A stretch of 64,000 bases of DNA from Paenarthrobacter nicotinovorans. Lineage in GTDB: Bacteria; Actinomycetota; Actinomycetes; Actinomycetales; Micrococcaceae. Under the pieces are notes generated by a model. That model did not search any database and was not told the DNA's origin. It worked only from the letters and a program-made list of their open reading frames with translations. Location of the stretch: assembly GCF_007670255.1 (NCBI RefSeq), contig NZ_SZVS01000001.1, positions 1 to 64,000 on the forward strand. Direction: 5' to 3'. Positions 18,850-30,092 of the stretch are shown one piece after another; the stretch's first letter is position 1, and every line of letters starts with the position of its first letter. A program made the position numbers and the translations under genes.

Positions 18850-19661
18850 TGAACGCCCAAACCGCCAGCAAGTCCGCTGCCGCCATCGACAAGGCCCGCG
18901 CCGAAGGCCGCGCCGCCTTGGTGGGCTACCTGCCTGCCGGGTACCCGACGGTCAAGGAAAGCATCGAAGCAGGCATCGCCTTGGCCCGCAACGGTGCCGA
19001 CCTCATTGAAATCGGCATCCCGTACTCCGATCCCGTCATGGACGGTCCGGTCATCCAGGCAGCCACAACTGAAGCCATTTCCAACGGATTCCGCGTTGCA
19101 GATGTCTTTGACGTGGTGGCGGGCATCACGGCAGCTACGGATGCTGCCGTGCTGGTGATGACATACTGGAACCCCGTCATGCGCATGGGCGTGGACGAGT
19201 TCTCCCGTCGCCTGGAAGAAGCCGGGGGAGCGGGACTCATCACCCCGGACCTCGTTCCTGACGAAGCCTCTGAGTGGTTCGAAGCTTCCGACAAGTACGG
19301 ACTGGACCGCGTGTTCCTCGTGGCTCCCTCGTCCACCCCCGAGCGGCTCGACATGACCGTGAAGGCAAGCCGCGGGTTCGTCTATGCCGTGTCCATCATG
19401 GGTGTTACCGGCACACGGACTTCAGTCAGCAGCGCCGCCGAGGAAGTGGTGGCACGCGCCCACGCGGCCGGGGCTGATCGGGTATGTGTGGGCTTGGGTG
19501 TCTCCAACCCGGACCACGTCCGTGAGATCGCTGCCTACGCCGATGGAGTCATCGTGGGCACCGCCCTGGTGGCGGCCCTCCGCGACGGCGGCGTGGACGC
19601 CGTCGGGCAACTCACCAAGAACCTCAGCGCCGGCCTGGGCCGCGCCGCTGCAGAAGCCTAG
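18849..19661 (+). CDS. trpA: Tryptophan synthase, alpha subunit
   Basis: Cleaves indole-3-glycerol phosphate and channels indole to TrpB. TIM barrel of 270 residues with ALVGYLPAGYPT, LIEIGIPYSDPVMDGPVIQ (catalytic Glu and Asp), VLVMTYWNPV, GLITPDLVPDEA, FVYAVSIMGVTGTRT and VGLGVSNPDHV. Overlaps trpB by one base, as expected for subunits made in equal amounts. Confidence 0.96.
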   Translation: MNAQTASKSAAAIDKARAEGRAALVGYLPAGYPTVKESIEAGIALARNGADLIEIGIPYSDPVMDGPVIQAATTEAISNGFRVADVFDVVAGITAATDAAVLVMTYWNPVMRMGVDEFSRRLEEAGGAGLITPDLVPDEASEWFEASDKYGLDRVFLVAPSSTPERLDMTVKASRGFVYAVSIMGVTGTRTSVSSAAEEVVARAHAAGADRVCVGLGVSNPDHVREIAAYADGVIVGTALVAALRDGGVDAVGQLTKNLSAGLGRAAAEA

Positions 19662-19682
19662 GAAAAGGAAACAGCGAAGCGC

Positions 19683-20837
19683 ATGCAGACCGTCCTCCAC
19701 GCAGCGGCAATGGTCCCCCTGAGTATTCCGAGCCCTTCGTGGTCCGGATTCGACATTCCGTTGCCGTGGGGGACTTTGCGCATCCACGCCTACGCCCTCT
19801 GCATCCTGGCGGGAATCATCGTCGGCTTGTGGCTGACCTCGGCGCGATGGAAGCAGCGCGGAGCGCCTGAGGGCAGCCTGTGGGATATCGCTATCTGGGC
19901 CATCCCGTTCGGCATCATTGGCGGCCGCCTTTACCACGTCTTTTCTTCGCCCGATGCGTACTTTGGGCCCGGCTTTGATGGCACGGGCGACCTCTCGCTG
20001 ATCCCCCAGATCCAGCGCGGTGGACTGGGCATCTGGGGCGCCGTGGTCCTTGGCGTGGTGGGCGCCTGGATCGGCTGCCGCCGGGCCGGTGTCAAGTTGA
20101 CTGCCTTCCTGGACGCGGCCGCTCCCGGCCTGCTCCTGGCCCAGGCCATCGGACGGCTGGGGAACTGGTTCAACCAGGAACTCTTCGGCGCACCCACAAC
20201 CTTGCCGTGGGGCCTCGAGATCGACCCGTCCAACGCAAACTTTCCACCGGGAATGGCGGCGGACACACTGTTCCACCCGACGTTCCTCTACGAAATGCTG
20301 TGGAACCTTGCCGGCGTAGCCATCCTGTTGCTGCTGGACAAGAAGTTCAGGTTCCGTCGGGGCCGGCTGTTCTGGCTGTACGCCATGTACTACACGCTGG
20401 GCCGTGTCTGGATCGAGGCATTGCGTATTGACGATGCCGAGCAGATCACCCTCTTTGGAATCACCACCCGTCTCAACGTGTGGACCAGCATCTTCGTCTT
20501 CGTAGCGGCTCTGGTCATCTTCCTGGTACTAGGCCGACGTGCTCGGCCGGTGCCGGATACCCCTTATTTGGCGGGGCGGGAGCCGGAAAAGGACCCTTCC
20601 GGAGAGCCCGCAGCGGTGACGAGCGTCACCAGTCATGATGTGGACGCATCTGTCTCAGATAGTGGTTCACGTGATAATCTCCCTGATAACCACAGTGATC
20701 CGGACAACGTTGACGGGCCGCGGGACGCATCAGAGAAGACCGTTCAAGACACCACGTCTGCCACGGACGCCTCAGCTGATGCCACCGCCGCACGGAAAGC
20801 ACCCGGATCCTCGCCTAGGGCAGACGACACCAAGTAG
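19683..20837 (+). CDS. lgt: Prolipoprotein diacylglyceryl transferase
   Basis: Membrane enzyme that attaches diacylglycerol to the lipobox Cys of lipoproteins, such as the one at 60388. It has IHAYALCILAGIIVGLWLTS, GGRLYHVFSS, QRGGLGIWGAVVLG and the Lgt signature GRLGNWFNQELFG, then YEMLWNL and YTLGRVWIEALRID. After the last helix (about residue 292) comes a polar Asp/Ser-rich tail of roughly 90 residues, common in actinobacterial Lgt and probably disordered. ATG 19683 is preceded by AGGAAAAGG. The trpA-lgt link is common in this phylum. Confidence 0.95.
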   Translation: MQTVLHAAAMVPLSIPSPSWSGFDIPLPWGTLRIHAYALCILAGIIVGLWLTSARWKQRGAPEGSLWDIAIWAIPFGIIGGRLYHVFSSPDAYFGPGFDGTGDLSLIPQIQRGGLGIWGAVVLGVVGAWIGCRRAGVKLTAFLDAAAPGLLLAQAIGRLGNWFNQELFGAPTTLPWGLEIDPSNANFPPGMAADTLFHPTFLYEMLWNLAGVAILLLLDKKFRFRRGRLFWLYAMYYTLGRVWIEALRIDDAEQITLFGITTRLNVWTSIFVFVAALVIFLVLGRRARPVPDTPYLAGREPEKDPSGEPAAVTSVTSHDVDASVSDSGSRDNLPDNHSDPDNVDGPRDASEKTVQDTTSATDASADATAARKAPGSSPRADDTK

Positions 20838-21096
20838 TCGCCGTAGGTAAAGGGGCAACAGAGTCACCGCTCGTAGGGCCCAGTCCACAGCGTCGTGGCA
20901 CCCCGGAAACCGGATCGCAGCATACCGATGTTCACTGGTCAAGCCGGGGCCAGAGGTCTGCGTAACTGTTAGTTGCGCTGGATCGGCTGGCCTACAATTC
21001 CAATAACTAGCGCTTTGTTGTGCCCGTCACAGGGCAGGCAAGGTGGGGCCAACGTTGTCCCTTCCATACGCACGATCTCGAGGAAGGACGTCTCCC
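20838..21096 (+). promoter_or_regulatory. lgt-gltB intergenic region with candidate gltB promoter
   Basis: No gene is visible in these 259 bases. A TACAAT box at 20993-20998 could be a -10 element for gltB, but no good -35 stands at 16-18 bases before it. A strong AGGAAGGACG ribosome site lies just before the ATG at 21097. I see no T-box or other known leader. Confidence 0.35.
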
Positions 21097-24000
21097 ATGA
21101 CCCATCTTCATAACCCCGGTTGGTCCGAAAATATCGAACCGCAGGGTGCCATGTCTCCGTTCAAGCGCTTCGCCGCGCTCCCGGAGGCCCAGGGTCTTTA
21201 CAACCCTGATAAGGAGAAGGACGCCTGCGGCCTGGCCATTATTGCCACGCTCCGCGGGGAACCGGGATACGACATCGTGGAGGCGGCACTGACCGCCCTC
21301 CGCAATCTCGAACACCGCGGCGCCGTAGGCGCCGACGAAGGAACCGGCGACGGCGCGGGTCTGCTCATGCAGGTCCCCGACGAGTTTTTCCGGGCCGTCA
21401 CCGAATTCGAACTGCCCGCACCCGGCCAGTACGTTGTGGGTACCGCATTCCTGCCGGCTGAAGCCCGGGAAGCTGCCACGGCCAAGGCCGGCATCGAGGC
21501 ACTGGCTGCTGATGAGGGGCTTACGGTCCTTGGCTGGCGCGAGGTTCCCGTCGTAGCGGACCTCGTAGGTGCCATGGCGCGTGCGTGTATGCCCTACTTC
21601 TCGCAGCCGTTCTTCGCTGCTGCCAACGGCGAGCAGCTTGAGCACAATGAACTTGACTCCCGTGCCTGGCGGATCCGCAAGCGCGCCCAGAACAAGTTCG
21701 GCGTCTACTTCCCGTCGCTGTCCTCCCGCACCATCGTGTACAAGGGCATGCTGACCACGGCCCAGCTGGAGCCGTTCTACCCGGACCTTTCGGACAAGCG
21801 CTTCAAGACCAAGCTCGCCATTGTCCACTCGCGCTTCTCCACCAACACGTTCCCTTCCTGGCCGCTGGCCCAGCCGTTCCGCACCATCGCGCACAACGGC
21901 GAAATCAACACGGTCAAGGGCAACCGCAACTGGATGCGTGCACGCCAGTCGCAGCTGGCCAGCCCCCTTCTGGGTGACACCCCGGAAGAGCTGTACCCCA
22001 TCTGCACCCCGGGTGCCTCTGACTCGGCTTCCTTCGACGAGGTTGCCGAGCTCCTGTGGCTCTCTGGACGCCCCATCACGCACTCCATCATGATGATGAT
22101 CCCGGAGGCATGGGAGAACCACGCCACCATGGATCCGGCCCGCCGTGCCTTCTACGAGTACCACTCCCTCCTCATGGAGCCCTGGGACGGTCCCGCAGCT
22201 GTGTCCTTCACCGACGGCAGCCTTGTCGGCGCCACCTTGGACCGCAACGGCCTGCGCCCGGGACGCTACTGGATCACTGAAGACGGCCTGATCATCTTTG
22301 CCTCCGAGGTAGGCGTGATCGAGGTTGAGCCCTCCAACGTGGTCAAGAAGGGCCGCGTTGCCCCGGGCAAGATGTTCCTGGTGGACACCGAAGCCGGACG
22401 CATCATTGACGACGCCGAGGTCAAGGCCGAGGTCGCGGCAGCCAACCCGTGGGCCGAGTGGCTCAAGGACAACCTGATCGACATCAACGAGCTTCCCGAG
22501 CGTGAGCACGTGCTCCACACGGCAGCTTCGGTGAACATCCGCCAGCGGACCTTCGGCTACACCACTGAAGAGTTGAAGATCCTGCTTGGACCGATGGCCC
22601 GTACCGGTGCCGAGCCGCTGGGTGCCATGGGTTCGGACACTCCGGTCGCCGTGCTCTCCAAGCGCCCGCGGTTGCTGTTCGACTACTTTGTGCAATCTTT
22701 CGCCCAGGTCACCAACCCGCCGCTGGATGCCATCCGTGAAGAGCTGGTCACCTCCCTGAAGTGCGCCATTGGCCCCAACGGCAACCTGTTGGATGGCAAG
22801 CAGGTCCGCCAGCCGCAGATCTCGTTGCCGTTCCCTGTGATCAACAACGACCAGCTCGCCAAGATCGCGAACATTGAAAGCCCCGACGGCGACCGCATCG
22901 CCATGAAGGTCCGCGGCCTTTACCGCCCCGAGGGCGGAGAAGCGGCGCTGCGCGCCCGCTTGACGGAGATCTGCGAGCAGGTTTCCGGTGCGATCAACCG
23001 TGGCGTGCAGTACGTCGTGCTGTCGGACCGTGACTCCAATGCCCAGTGGGCACCGATTCCTTCGCTCCTGCTGGTCAGCGCTGTTCACCACCACCTTCTT
23101 CGCAGTGCCAACCGCACCAAGACTGCGTTGGTGGTCGAAGCCGGCGACGTCCGTGAGACGCACCATGTTGCCGTGCTCATCGGCTACGGCGCTTCGGCGG
23201 TCAACCCGTACCTGGCCATGGAGTCGGTGGAACAGCTGATCTCCAACGGCGATGTCACGGGAGTGACTGCCGAAGACGGCGTCTACAACCTCATCAAGGG
23301 CCTGGGCAAGGGTGTCCTGAAGATCATGTCCAAGATGGGCATCTCCACCGTGGCTTCCTACACGGGTGCCCAGACGTTCGAGGCTCTGGGCCTGTCCCAG
23401 GAACTCGTGGATGAATTCTTCTCCGGTACGCACTCCCAGCTCGGTGGCGTCGGCCTCGACGTCATCGCCGCCGAAGTTTCGGCCCGTCACCAGATGGCTT
23501 ACCCCGAGGGTGGCATCGAGCACCCGCACCAGCCGCTGCTCGGCGGCGGTGAGTACCAGTGGCGCCGCGACGGCGAACCGCACCTCTTCAACCCGGAGAC
23601 GGTATTCCGTTTGCAGCACGCGACACGCGAACGCCGTTACGACATCTTCAAGGCCTACACCAAGGGCGTAGACGACCAGTCCGAGAACCTGATGACCCTG
23701 CGTGGGCTCCTCAAGTTCAAGGACGGCGTCCGCCCGGCTGTTCCGCTGGAAGAAGTTGAACCCGTTTCCAGCATCGTGAAGCGTTTCTCCACCGGAGCCA
23801 TGAGCTACGGCTCCATCTCCAAGGAAGCGCACGAAACCCTCGCCATCGCCATGAACCGTTTGGGCGCCAAGTCCAACACCGGCGAAGGCGGCGAGGACGT
23901 CGACCGCCTCCTGGATCCCGAGCGCCGCTCTGCCATCAAGCAGATCGCTTCCGGCCGTTTTGGTGTCACGAGCCTCTACCTCACCAATGCCGACGACATC

Positions 24001-25710
24001 CAGATCAAGATGGCACAGGGCGCCAAGCCCGGTGAAGGTGGCCAGTTGATGGCGCAGAAGGTCTACCCCTGGGTGGCCCGGACCCGTCACTCGACCCCCG
24101 GCGTCGGTCTGATTTCCCCGCCTCCGCACCACGACATCTACTCGATCGAAGACCTCGCGCAGCTCATCTACGATGCCAAGCGCGCCAACCCTTCGGCCCG
24201 GGTGCACGTGAAGCTGGTTTCGGAAGTCGGGATCGGCACGGTGGCCTCCGGCGTGACGAAGGCGAAGGCCGACGTCGTGCTTGTGTCAGGTCACGACGGC
24301 GGAACCGGCGCCTCGCCGCTGAACTCGCTCAAGCACGCGGGTGTGCCGTGGGAGCTCGGCCTCGCCGAAACCCAGCAGACCCTCATGCTCAACGGCCTGC
24401 GCGACCGCGTTGTGGTCCAAGTTGACGGACAGCTCAAGACCGGCCGTGACGTGGTCATTGCCGCCCTGCTCGGTGGCGAAGAGTTTGGTTTCGCAACCGC
24501 TCCTCTGGTGGTTGAAGGCTGCATCATGATGCGCGTCTGCCACCTGGACACCTGCCCGGTTGGTGTGGCCACGCAGAACCCCGAGCTTCGTGCCCGGTTC
24601 TCCGGCAAGCCCGAATTCGTGGTCAACTTCTTCGAGTTCCTCGCAGAGGAAGTCCGCGAAATCCTCGCAGAGCTTGGATTCCGCAGCATCGAAGAGGCTA
24701 TCGGCCACGCCGAGGTGTTGGACACCCGGGACGCCCTCAACCACTGGAAGGCCGAAGGCCTGGACCTCGATCCCATCCTGCACGGGCTGGAATTCGACGA
24801 CGACGTGCCGCTGCGCAACATGACCGGCCAGAACCACGAGCTGGACAAGCACTTCGACCAGCGGCTGATCACCATGGCACAGGAAGCGCTCAGCGACCGC
24901 ATGCCCGTCAAGATCACCCTGGACGTTATCAACACGGACCGTTCCGTGGGCACGATGCTGGGCCATGTGGTGACCAAGACCTTCGGTACTGACGTCCTGG
25001 CAACGGACACGATCGATGTGACCCTGAACGGCACTGCCGGCCAGTCCTTGGGCGCGTTCCTGCCTGCAGGCATCACGCTGCGCATGTTCGGTGACTCCAA
25101 CGACTACGTGGGCAAGGGCCTGTCCGGTGGGCGCATCATCGTCCGTCCGGACCGCACCAATGTGTTCCAGGCAGAACGCAACGTCATTGCCGGCAACGTC
25201 ATTGGTTACGGTGCCACCAGCGGCGAGATGTTCCTGCGTGGTCAGGTTGGCGAACGCTTCCTGGTCCGCAACTCCGGTGCGACCGCCGTCGTCGAGGGCA
25301 TTGGCGACCACGGCTGTGAGTACATGACCGGTGGCCAGACGCTGATCATCGGCCGTACGGGCCGTAACTTCGGCGCCGGCATGTCCGGCGGCACCGCCTA
25401 TGTTCTGGACCTGCAGCCTGAGCGCGTCAACAAGCTCGCCCTCGATTCCGGCGAACTCCAGCTCCTGGAGCTCGACGCCGAGGACCGCGACATTGTCCAC
25501 GGCCTCCTCACCAAGCATGTTGAGGAAACCGAATCCGTCCTGGCGGGCCGTCTGCTCGAGAACTTCGACGACACCGCAGCCCGCATCACCAAGGTACTGC
25601 CGCGCGACTACGCCGCAGTCCTGCAAACCCGTCTCGACGCCATCGAAGAGGGCCTTGACCCCGATGGCGAAGAAGTATGGTCTCGAATCCTGGAGGTAAC
25701 CGGTGGCTGA
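21097..25710 (+). CDS. gltB: Glutamate synthase (NADPH), large subunit
   Basis: Makes two glutamates from glutamine and 2-oxoglutarate. The first 43 residues are a propeptide, and KDACGLAI places C44 as the mature N-terminal nucleophile of the class II amidotransferase domain (to about residue 430). The central and FMN-binding synthase domains follow, with the 3Fe-4S cysteines C1142, C1148 and C1153 in [16 protein letters not shown]. The GXGXG-repeat domain occupies the C-terminus ([13 protein letters not shown]). Length 1537 residues. ATG 21097 is chosen over 21043 for its ribosome site and N-terminus. Overlaps gltD by eight bases. Confidence 0.97.
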   Translation: MTHLHNPGWSENIEPQGAMSPFKRFAALPEAQGLYNPDKEKDACGLAIIATLRGEPGYDIVEAALTALRNLEHRGAVGADEGTGDGAGLLMQVPDEFFRAVTEFELPAPGQYVVGTAFLPAEAREAATAKAGIEALAADEGLTVLGWREVPVVADLVGAMARACMPYFSQPFFAAANGEQLEHNELDSRAWRIRKRAQNKFGVYFPSLSSRTIVYKGMLTTAQLEPFYPDLSDKRFKTKLAIVHSRFSTNTFPSWPLAQPFRTIAHNGEINTVKGNRNWMRARQSQLASPLLGDTPEELYPICTPGASDSASFDEVAELLWLSGRPITHSIMMMIPEAWENHATMDPARRAFYEYHSLLMEPWDGPAAVSFTDGSLVGATLDRNGLRPGRYWITEDGLIIFASEVGVIEVEPSNVVKKGRVAPGKMFLVDTEAGRIIDDAEVKAEVAAANPWAEWLKDNLIDINELPEREHVLHTAASVNIRQRTFGYTTEELKILLGPMARTGAEPLGAMGSDTPVAVLSKRPRLLFDYFVQSFAQVTNPPLDAIREELVTSLKCAIGPNGNLLDGKQVRQPQISLPFPVINNDQLAKIANIESPDGDRIAMKVRGLYRPEGGEAALRARLTEICEQVSGAINRGVQYVVLSDRDSNAQWAPIPSLLLVSAVHHHLLRSANRTKTALVVEAGDVRETHHVAVLIGYGASAVNPYLAMESVEQLISNGDVTGVTAEDGVYNLIKGLGKGVLKIMSKMGISTVASYTGAQTFEALGLSQELVDEFFSGTHSQLGGVGLDVIAAEVSARHQMAYPEGGIEHPHQPLLGGGEYQWRRDGEPHLFNPETVFRLQHATRERRYDIFKAYTKGVDDQSENLMTLRGLLKFKDGVRPAVPLEEVEPVSSIVKRFSTGAMSYGSISKEAHETLAIAMNRLGAKSNTGEGGEDVDRLLDPERRSAIKQIASGRFGVTSLYLTNADDIQIKMAQGAKPGEGGQLMAQKVYPWVARTRHSTPGVGLISPPPHHDIYSIEDLAQLIYDAKRANPSARVHVKLVSEVGIGTVASGVTKAKADVVLVSGHDGGTGASPLNSLKHAGVPWELGLAETQQTLMLNGLRDRVVVQVDGQLKTGRDVVIAALLGGEEFGFATAPLVVEGCIMMRVCHLDTCPVGVATQNPELRARFSGKPEFVVNFFEFLAEEVREILAELGFRSIEEAIGHAEVLDTRDALNHWKAEGLDLDPILHGLEFDDDVPLRNMTGQNHELDKHFDQRLITMAQEALSDRMPVKITLDVINTDRSVGTMLGHVVTKTFGTDVLATDTIDVTLNGTAGQSLGAFLPAGITLRMFGDSNDYVGKGLSGGRIIVRPDRTNVFQAERNVIAGNVIGYGATSGEMFLRGQVGERFLVRNSGATAVVEGIGDHGCEYMTGGQTLIIGRTGRNFGAGMSGGTAYVLDLQPERVNKLALDSGELQLLELDAEDRDIVHGLLTKHVEETESVLAGRLLENFDDTAARITKVLPRDYAAVLQTRLDAIEEGLDPDGEEVWSRILEVTGG

Positions 25711-27160
25711 TCCACGCGGATTTCTGAAAGTCCGGCAGCGCGAGACGCAGCCACGCCGTCCCGTTCCCGTCCGCATCATGGACTGGAAAGAGGTCTACGA
25801 AGCACAGGAAAAGGGTGTCCTGAAGAGCCAGGCCGGCCGCTGCATGGACTGTGGCGTTCCGTTCTGTCACCAGGGCTGTCCTTTGGGCAACCTCATTCCT
25901 GAGTGGAATGACCTCGTATGGCGGGACAAGGGTGAAGAAGCCATTGAGCGACTTCACGCCACGAACAACTTCCCTGAGTTCACGGGCCGCTTGTGCCCGG
26001 CCCCTTGTGAAGCGTCGTGTGTATTGGGCATCAACCAGCCCGCCGTGACCATCAAGCAGGTTGAGGTCTCCATCATTGACCAGGCGTTCGACAACGACTG
26101 GGTCCACCCGCTTCCGCCGACGCGCCTTACGGGCAAGACGGTTGCCGTGGTTGGCTCCGGTCCGGCCGGCTTGGCCGTCGCGCAGCAGTTGACCCGCGTT
26201 GGGCACACCGTTGCGGTGTACGAGCGCGATGACAAGATCGGCGGCCTGCTCCGGTACGGCATTCCGGACTTCAAAATGGAGAAGGAACAGGTTGACCGCC
26301 GCCTCGAGCAGATGAAGGCCGAAGGCACCCGCTTCCGGACCGGCGTCGCCGTGGGAACCGATGTCACCTGGGAGCAGCTTCGCCGTCGTTACGACGCCGT
26401 TGTTGTCGCCACCGGGGCTACGGTCCCGCGCGACCTGCCGATCCCTGGCCGCGATCTTGATGGCGTCCACTTCGCCATGGACTACCTGGTCCCGGCGAAT
26501 CGCGTAGTCGCGGGGGAGACCCCGGAGAACCACATCGATGCCCGCGGCAAGCACGTTGTCATCCTCGGTGGTGGCGATACCGGTGCTGACTGCATCGGAA
26601 CCGCCCACCGCCACCAGGCAGCGTCGGTGACGACCCTCGCGATCGGCAAGCAGCCGCCGTCGGAACGTGCCGCACACCAGCCGTGGCCGACCTTCCCCAC
26701 CTTGTTCGAGATGGCCAGTGCCCACGAAGAAGGCGGCGAACGCACGTACCTTGCCTCCACTGTCGAGTTCGTGGGGGAGAACGGCAAGCTGACGGGCGTC
26801 AAGGTTGCTGAAACAGAGTTCGTAGATGGCAAGCGCCTGCCCAAGGCAGGCACGGAGCGGATTATTCCGGCTGACCTGGTCTTCCTGAGCCTCGGCTTTA
26901 CCGGCGCTGAGCCGGCAGGGATCACGGAACAGGTCAGTGCGGAATTCGACGGTCGGGGCAACGTGGCCCGCGACGGCTACTACATGACAAACACTGAGGG
27001 AGTGTTTGTCGCCGGCGATGCCGGACGTGGCCAGTCTCTGATTGTGTGGGCCATTGCGGAAGGCCGTGCATGTGCGGCCGCAGTGGACAAGTTCCTGATG
27101 GGAAGCACCATTCTCCCGGCACCGGTCGCCCCCACCGACCGGGCGATAGCGGTCTTATAG
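25703..27160 (+). CDS. gltD: Glutamate synthase, small subunit
   Basis: Passes electrons from NADPH through FAD and 4Fe-4S clusters to GltB. The 485-residue protein has N-terminal Cys clusters [19 protein letters not shown] and [13 protein letters not shown], the FAD site [17 protein letters not shown] near residue 150, the NADPH site [15 protein letters not shown] and a second FAD motif [22 protein letters not shown] start at 25703 lies inside the gltB end, preceded by TGGAGG, so the subunits are coupled. Confidence 0.97.
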   Translation: MADPRGFLKVRQRETQPRRPVPVRIMDWKEVYEAQEKGVLKSQAGRCMDCGVPFCHQGCPLGNLIPEWNDLVWRDKGEEAIERLHATNNFPEFTGRLCPAPCEASCVLGINQPAVTIKQVEVSIIDQAFDNDWVHPLPPTRLTGKTVAVVGSGPAGLAVAQQLTRVGHTVAVYERDDKIGGLLRYGIPDFKMEKEQVDRRLEQMKAEGTRFRTGVAVGTDVTWEQLRRRYDAVVVATGATVPRDLPIPGRDLDGVHFAMDYLVPANRVVAGETPENHIDARGKHVVILGGGDTGADCIGTAHRHQAASVTTLAIGKQPPSERAAHQPWPTFPTLFEMASAHEEGGERTYLASTVEFVGENGKLTGVKVAETEFVDGKRLPKAGTERIIPADLVFLSLGFTGAEPAGITEQVSAEFDGRGNVARDGYYMTNTEGVFVAGDAGRGQSLIVWAIAEGRACAAAVDKFLMGSTILPAPVAPTDRAIAVL

Positions 27161-27215
27161 CGCCGGCAGGAACTGATCTTTTACTCAATCAGCATGAACT
27201 ACTTAGGGTAGGTAT

Positions 27216-28709
27216 ATGAGACGCGCGAAAATTGTGGCAACTTTCGGCCCGGCTATCTCCAGCTTCGACAACACCCTCGCGGTGCTGGAGGCCGGCGTCG
27301 ACGTTGCTCGCATGAACATGAGCCACGGCGACTACTCCGTGCACGACAACACCTACGAGAATGTCCGCAAGGCGGCGGCGCAGCTGGGCAAGCCCGTGGC
27401 CATCATGGCCGACCTCCAGGGCCCCAAGATCCGCCTTGGCCGCTTTGTTGACGGTCCCCACGAGTTGGCCGTTGGCGACACCTTTACCATCACCACCGAG
27501 GACGTCCCTGGCACCAAGGACATTTGCTCCACCACGCTCAAGAGCCTCACCGAAGATGTCAACGTCGGCGACGCGCTGCTGATCGACGACGGCAAGGTGG
27601 CGCTGCGCGCCGTTGAAGTTGACGACGTCAAGGTTGTTGCCACTGTGACTGTTGGCGGCAAGGTCTCCAACAACAAGGGCATCAACCTGCCCGGCGTCGC
27701 CGTCAACGTCCCCGCGTTGAGCGAAAAGGACGAGGATGATCTGCGCTGGGCGCTCAAGCGTGGCGCCGACCTCGTGGCCTTGTCGTTCGTTCGTGACGCT
27801 GCGGACATCACCCGTGTCCACGAGATCATGGACGAAGAAGGCCGTCGCGTCCCCGTGATCGCCAAGATCGAAAAGCCGCAGGCCGTGGACCAGCTCCACG
27901 AAATCATTGACGCATTCGACGCCATCATGGTTGCCCGTGGCGACCTCGGCGTCGAACTGCCGCTCGAAGAGGTTCCGATTGTCCAGAAGCGCGCCATCGA
28001 GTTGGCCCGCCGCTGGGCCAAGCCGGTCATCGTGGCAACCCAGGTCCTCGAATCCATGATCGACAACCCGCGGCCGACACGCGCCGAAGCCTCCGACTGC
28101 GCCAACGCAGTTCTCGACGGCGCCGATGCAGTCATGCTCTCGGGTGAGACCTCCGTGGGCCAGTACCCGATCGAAACCGTCAAGACCATGGCGCGGATCA
28201 TCGAATCCACCGAGGTCCACGGACTTGAGCGCGTCCCCCCGCTGGGTACCAAGCCCAAGACCCGCGGTGGCGCCATCACCCGTGCCGCCGTCGAAATCGC
28301 AGACCAGCTGGACGCCAAGTACATCTGTACTTTCACACAGTCCGGTGACTCGGCACGACGCCTGTCGCGTCTGCGCCCGGTCAAGCCGGTCTTCGCGTTC
28401 ACGCCGGTTGAGCACGTGTGGAACCAGCTGGCCCTCACCTGGGGCATCCAGCCGGTACTGGTGCCCTCGGTCGGCCACACCGACGAGATGACCGCCCAGG
28501 TGGACCGCAGCCTGCTCGACATGAAGCTCGTGGACGAAGGTGACCTCGTGGTCATCGCCGCCGGTTCCCCTCCAGGACAGGCCGGTTCCACGAACTCTCT
28601 GAAGGTTCACAAGGTAGGCGACCTCGCCGACACCTCCAAGGTCGATGACGGTTCCCGCAAGGAACCCGTTGGCCCGTGGCCCGAAAAGAAGTCCAAGACC
28701 AAGGCGTAG
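27216..28709 (+). CDS. pyk: Pyruvate kinase
   Basis: Last glycolytic step, PEP plus ADP to pyruvate plus ATP. The 497-residue protein shows MRRAKIVATFGPA, MNMSHGDY, ADLQGPKIRLG, the catalytic IAKIEKPQAVDQL, VARGDLGVELPLEEVP, ATQVLESMI, PTRAEASDCANAVLDGADAVMLSGET and a C-terminal allosteric domain. ATG 27216 is preceded by GGGTAGG. A strong terminator follows, so it is probably a single-gene unit with its promoter in the 55-base gap after gltD. Confidence 0.97.
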   Translation: MRRAKIVATFGPAISSFDNTLAVLEAGVDVARMNMSHGDYSVHDNTYENVRKAAAQLGKPVAIMADLQGPKIRLGRFVDGPHELAVGDTFTITTEDVPGTKDICSTTLKSLTEDVNVGDALLIDDGKVALRAVEVDDVKVVATVTVGGKVSNNKGINLPGVAVNVPALSEKDEDDLRWALKRGADLVALSFVRDAADITRVHEIMDEEGRRVPVIAKIEKPQAVDQLHEIIDAFDAIMVARGDLGVELPLEEVPIVQKRAIELARRWAKPVIVATQVLESMIDNPRPTRAEASDCANAVLDGADAVMLSGETSVGQYPIETVKTMARIIESTEVHGLERVPPLGTKPKTRGGAITRAAVEIADQLDAKYICTFTQSGDSARRLSRLRPVKPVFAFTPVEHVWNQLALTWGIQPVLVPSVGHTDEMTAQVDRSLLDMKLVDEGDLVVIAAGSPPGQAGSTNSLKVHKVGDLADTSKVDDGSRKEPVGPWPEKKSKTKA

Positions 28710-28723
28710 TCCCTGGTTTTGCG

Positions 28724-28760
28724 CAACAGGCCCCGCCGTTTGGCGGGGCCTGTTGTCGTT
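28724..28760 (+). terminator. Terminator of pyk
   Basis: CAACAGGCCCCGCC (28724-28737) pairs perfectly over 14 bp with GGCGGGGCCTGTTG (28742-28755) around GTTT, followed by TCGTTT. It lies between the convergent pyk and HPP genes and may serve both. Confidence 0.9.
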
Positions 28761-28777
28761 TAGATACTGCAGATGTA

Positions 28778-29311
28778 TCAGGAAGACGAAGGCCGGGTTC
28801 CGAGGATGAGATTCAGGGTCCAGCCCAGTGCTGTAACCAGGAGAATCGCACCCGCCATGGTGAGCAATTGCGCAGGCGTCTTGAGGATGCCGAGGCTGAC
28901 AATGAGTGTTGTCGCCCCGGCTGGCGGGTGGGGCTTCTTGATCAGCGCCAGGATGAGGGAAGTCAGGCCTACCGACGCTATGCCGGCTACTACGTGCCCC
29001 GGAGTGAGTCCACCGGTTGGGGCTGGTGGGATGTCCTGGAGGCCCAGAGCATAAAGGCAGCCAGCACCCGCAAGCAGTCCCACCCCATGGCCTGCCAGGG
29101 TGTTTCCGGGCGATGCCGCCTTTTGCTGCGGCGACTCGAAGAAGAGCATCACCGTCGGCCCCAGGCTGGGAAACAGCCAAGGCAGGTGGCTCAAAAGACC
29201 GACGAGGCCAGCTGCGGCCAAGGTAGCTGCGCCAAGGACGCAGGCATAAGTTCCCGCTCCCAGCTGGCCTGCGCTTTTGTTCATTCTTTCAAGTACCGAC
29301 GTCGTTGGCAT
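28778..29311 (-). CDS. HPP family integral membrane protein
   Basis: A 177-residue protein with four or five transmembrane helices and the family motif KKPHPPAGATTLIVSLG at about residues 124-140. Also typical are LFPSLGPTVMLFFESP and SPGNTLAGHGVGLLAG. HPP proteins are thought to be transporters; plastid and cyanobacterial members move nitrite, but the substrate here is unknown. I chose ATG 29311, with GAGGCGGGAG upstream; a start at 29338 adds nine residues. Upstream at 29377-29394 is a motif shared with csbD. Confidence 0.85.
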   Translation of the reverse strand: MPTTSVLERMNKSAGQLGAGTYACVLGAATLAAAGLVGLLSHLPWLFPSLGPTVMLFFESPQQKAASPGNTLAGHGVGLLAGAGCLYALGLQDIPPAPTGGLTPGHVVAGIASVGLTSLILALIKKPHPPAGATTLIVSLGILKTPAQLLTMAGAILLVTALGWTLNLILGTRPSSS

Positions 29312-29376
29312 ACTCCCGCCTCTCAGGCGTGATTCCAAAGTCCCTTGGTTCTGGATTCACCCTCCCGAATAAGATC

Positions 29377-29394
29377 AGCATACTTATTATCTGT
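29377..29394 (-). promoter_or_regulatory. Motif upstream of the HPP gene, shared with csbD
   Basis: Plus-strand text AGCATACTTATTATCTGT matches 15 of 18 bases of AGCATGCTTAGTATCTGG at 63135-63152 upstream of csbD. Each copy lies 50-70 bases before a minus-strand start, in the same orientation. It could be a promoter or operator. See the palindrome at 63129-63148. Confidence 0.5.
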
Positions 29395-29442
29395 CGCCGT
29401 GGGTAGGGATTGAATGCCCAGCGCTGGCTTCGCTTAAGGGGA

Positions 29443-29477
29443 GAAGGGCGGCTTCGCAAGGAAGCCGCCCTTCTTTT
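29443..29477. terminator. Terminator after the ANTAR response regulator
   Basis: GAAGGGCGGCTTC (29443-29455) pairs perfectly over 13 bp with GAAGCCGCCCTTC (29461-29473) around GCAAG. The T run (29474-29477) is on the plus side. It lies 10 bases after the regulator stop on the minus strand. Confidence 0.75.
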
Positions 29478-29486
29478 CGAGGGATG

Positions 29487-30092
29487 CTAGTTGACCTGGT
29501 TGATGATGGTCTCGGCAACCTCACGCATGCTGAGGCGACGGTCCATGGAGGTCTTCTGGATCCAGCGGAAGGCTTCGGGCTCCGTGAGGCCCATCTTGGT
29601 GGTCAGGAGGCTCTTGGCGCGCTCTACAAGCTTGCGCGTGGCGAACTGCTCCTGGAGGTCGGAAACCTCGTTCTCGAGTGCCTTGATCTCCTCGTGGCGG
29701 GAGAGGGCAATCTCGATGGCCGGGATGAGGTCGGCGGGGGTAAACGGCTTGACGACGTACGCCATGGCGCCGGCATCGCGTGCCCGCTCCACCAGTTCCT
29801 TCTGGCTGAACGCGGTCAGGAGGACGACGGGGGCGATGCGGGCCTTCACGATCTTCTCAGCTGCCGAGATGCCATCCATGACGGGCATCTTGACATCCAT
29901 CAGCACGAGGTCAGGCTTAAGTTCTTCGGCCAGCTCCACGGCCTTTTCGCCGTTGTCCGCCTCGCCTACGACGTCGTACCCTTCGCCCTTCAGGATCTCG
30001 ATAATGTCCAAGCGGATGAGTGTCTCATCCTCGGCTACGACAACACGTCGGGCCGGCTGGCTTGTGGGTGCGGACTCCGTCTGTTCGGTCAC
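29487..30092 (-). CDS. pdtaR: ANTAR-domain response regulator (PdtaR-like)
   Basis: A 201-residue protein with a receiver domain at about residues 15-130 (VVVAEDETLIRLD, phosphoacceptor D66 in LVLMDVKMPVMDG, LTAF, VVKPF). A short coiled linker (SRHEEIKALENEVSDLQEQF) leads to an ANTAR RNA-binding domain (RKLVERAKSLLTTKMGLTEPEAFRWIQKTSMDRRLSM). Such regulators act by binding paired hexaloop hairpins in mRNA leaders and preventing termination. In actinobacteria the PdtaS kinase partner is usually encoded elsewhere. Stand-alone gene here. Confidence 0.93.
   Translation of the reverse strand: MTEQTESAPTSQPARRVVVAEDETLIRLDIIEILKGEGYDVVGEADNGEKAVELAEELKPDLVLMDVKMPVMDGISAAEKIVKARIAPVVLLTAFSQKELVERARDAGAMAYVVKPFTPADLIPAIEIALSRHEEIKALENEVSDLQEQFATRKLVERAKSLLTTKMGLTEPEAFRWIQKTSMDRRLSMREVAETIINQVN

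Noticed and set aside
21007..24207. 1066-residue open frame on the minus strand
   Set aside because: It is the antisense shadow of gltB, caused by GC-rich codons; its translation is Gly/Val/Arg-rich without any motif. The same holds for minus frames at 24286-25779, 25586-26725 and 27189-29180.
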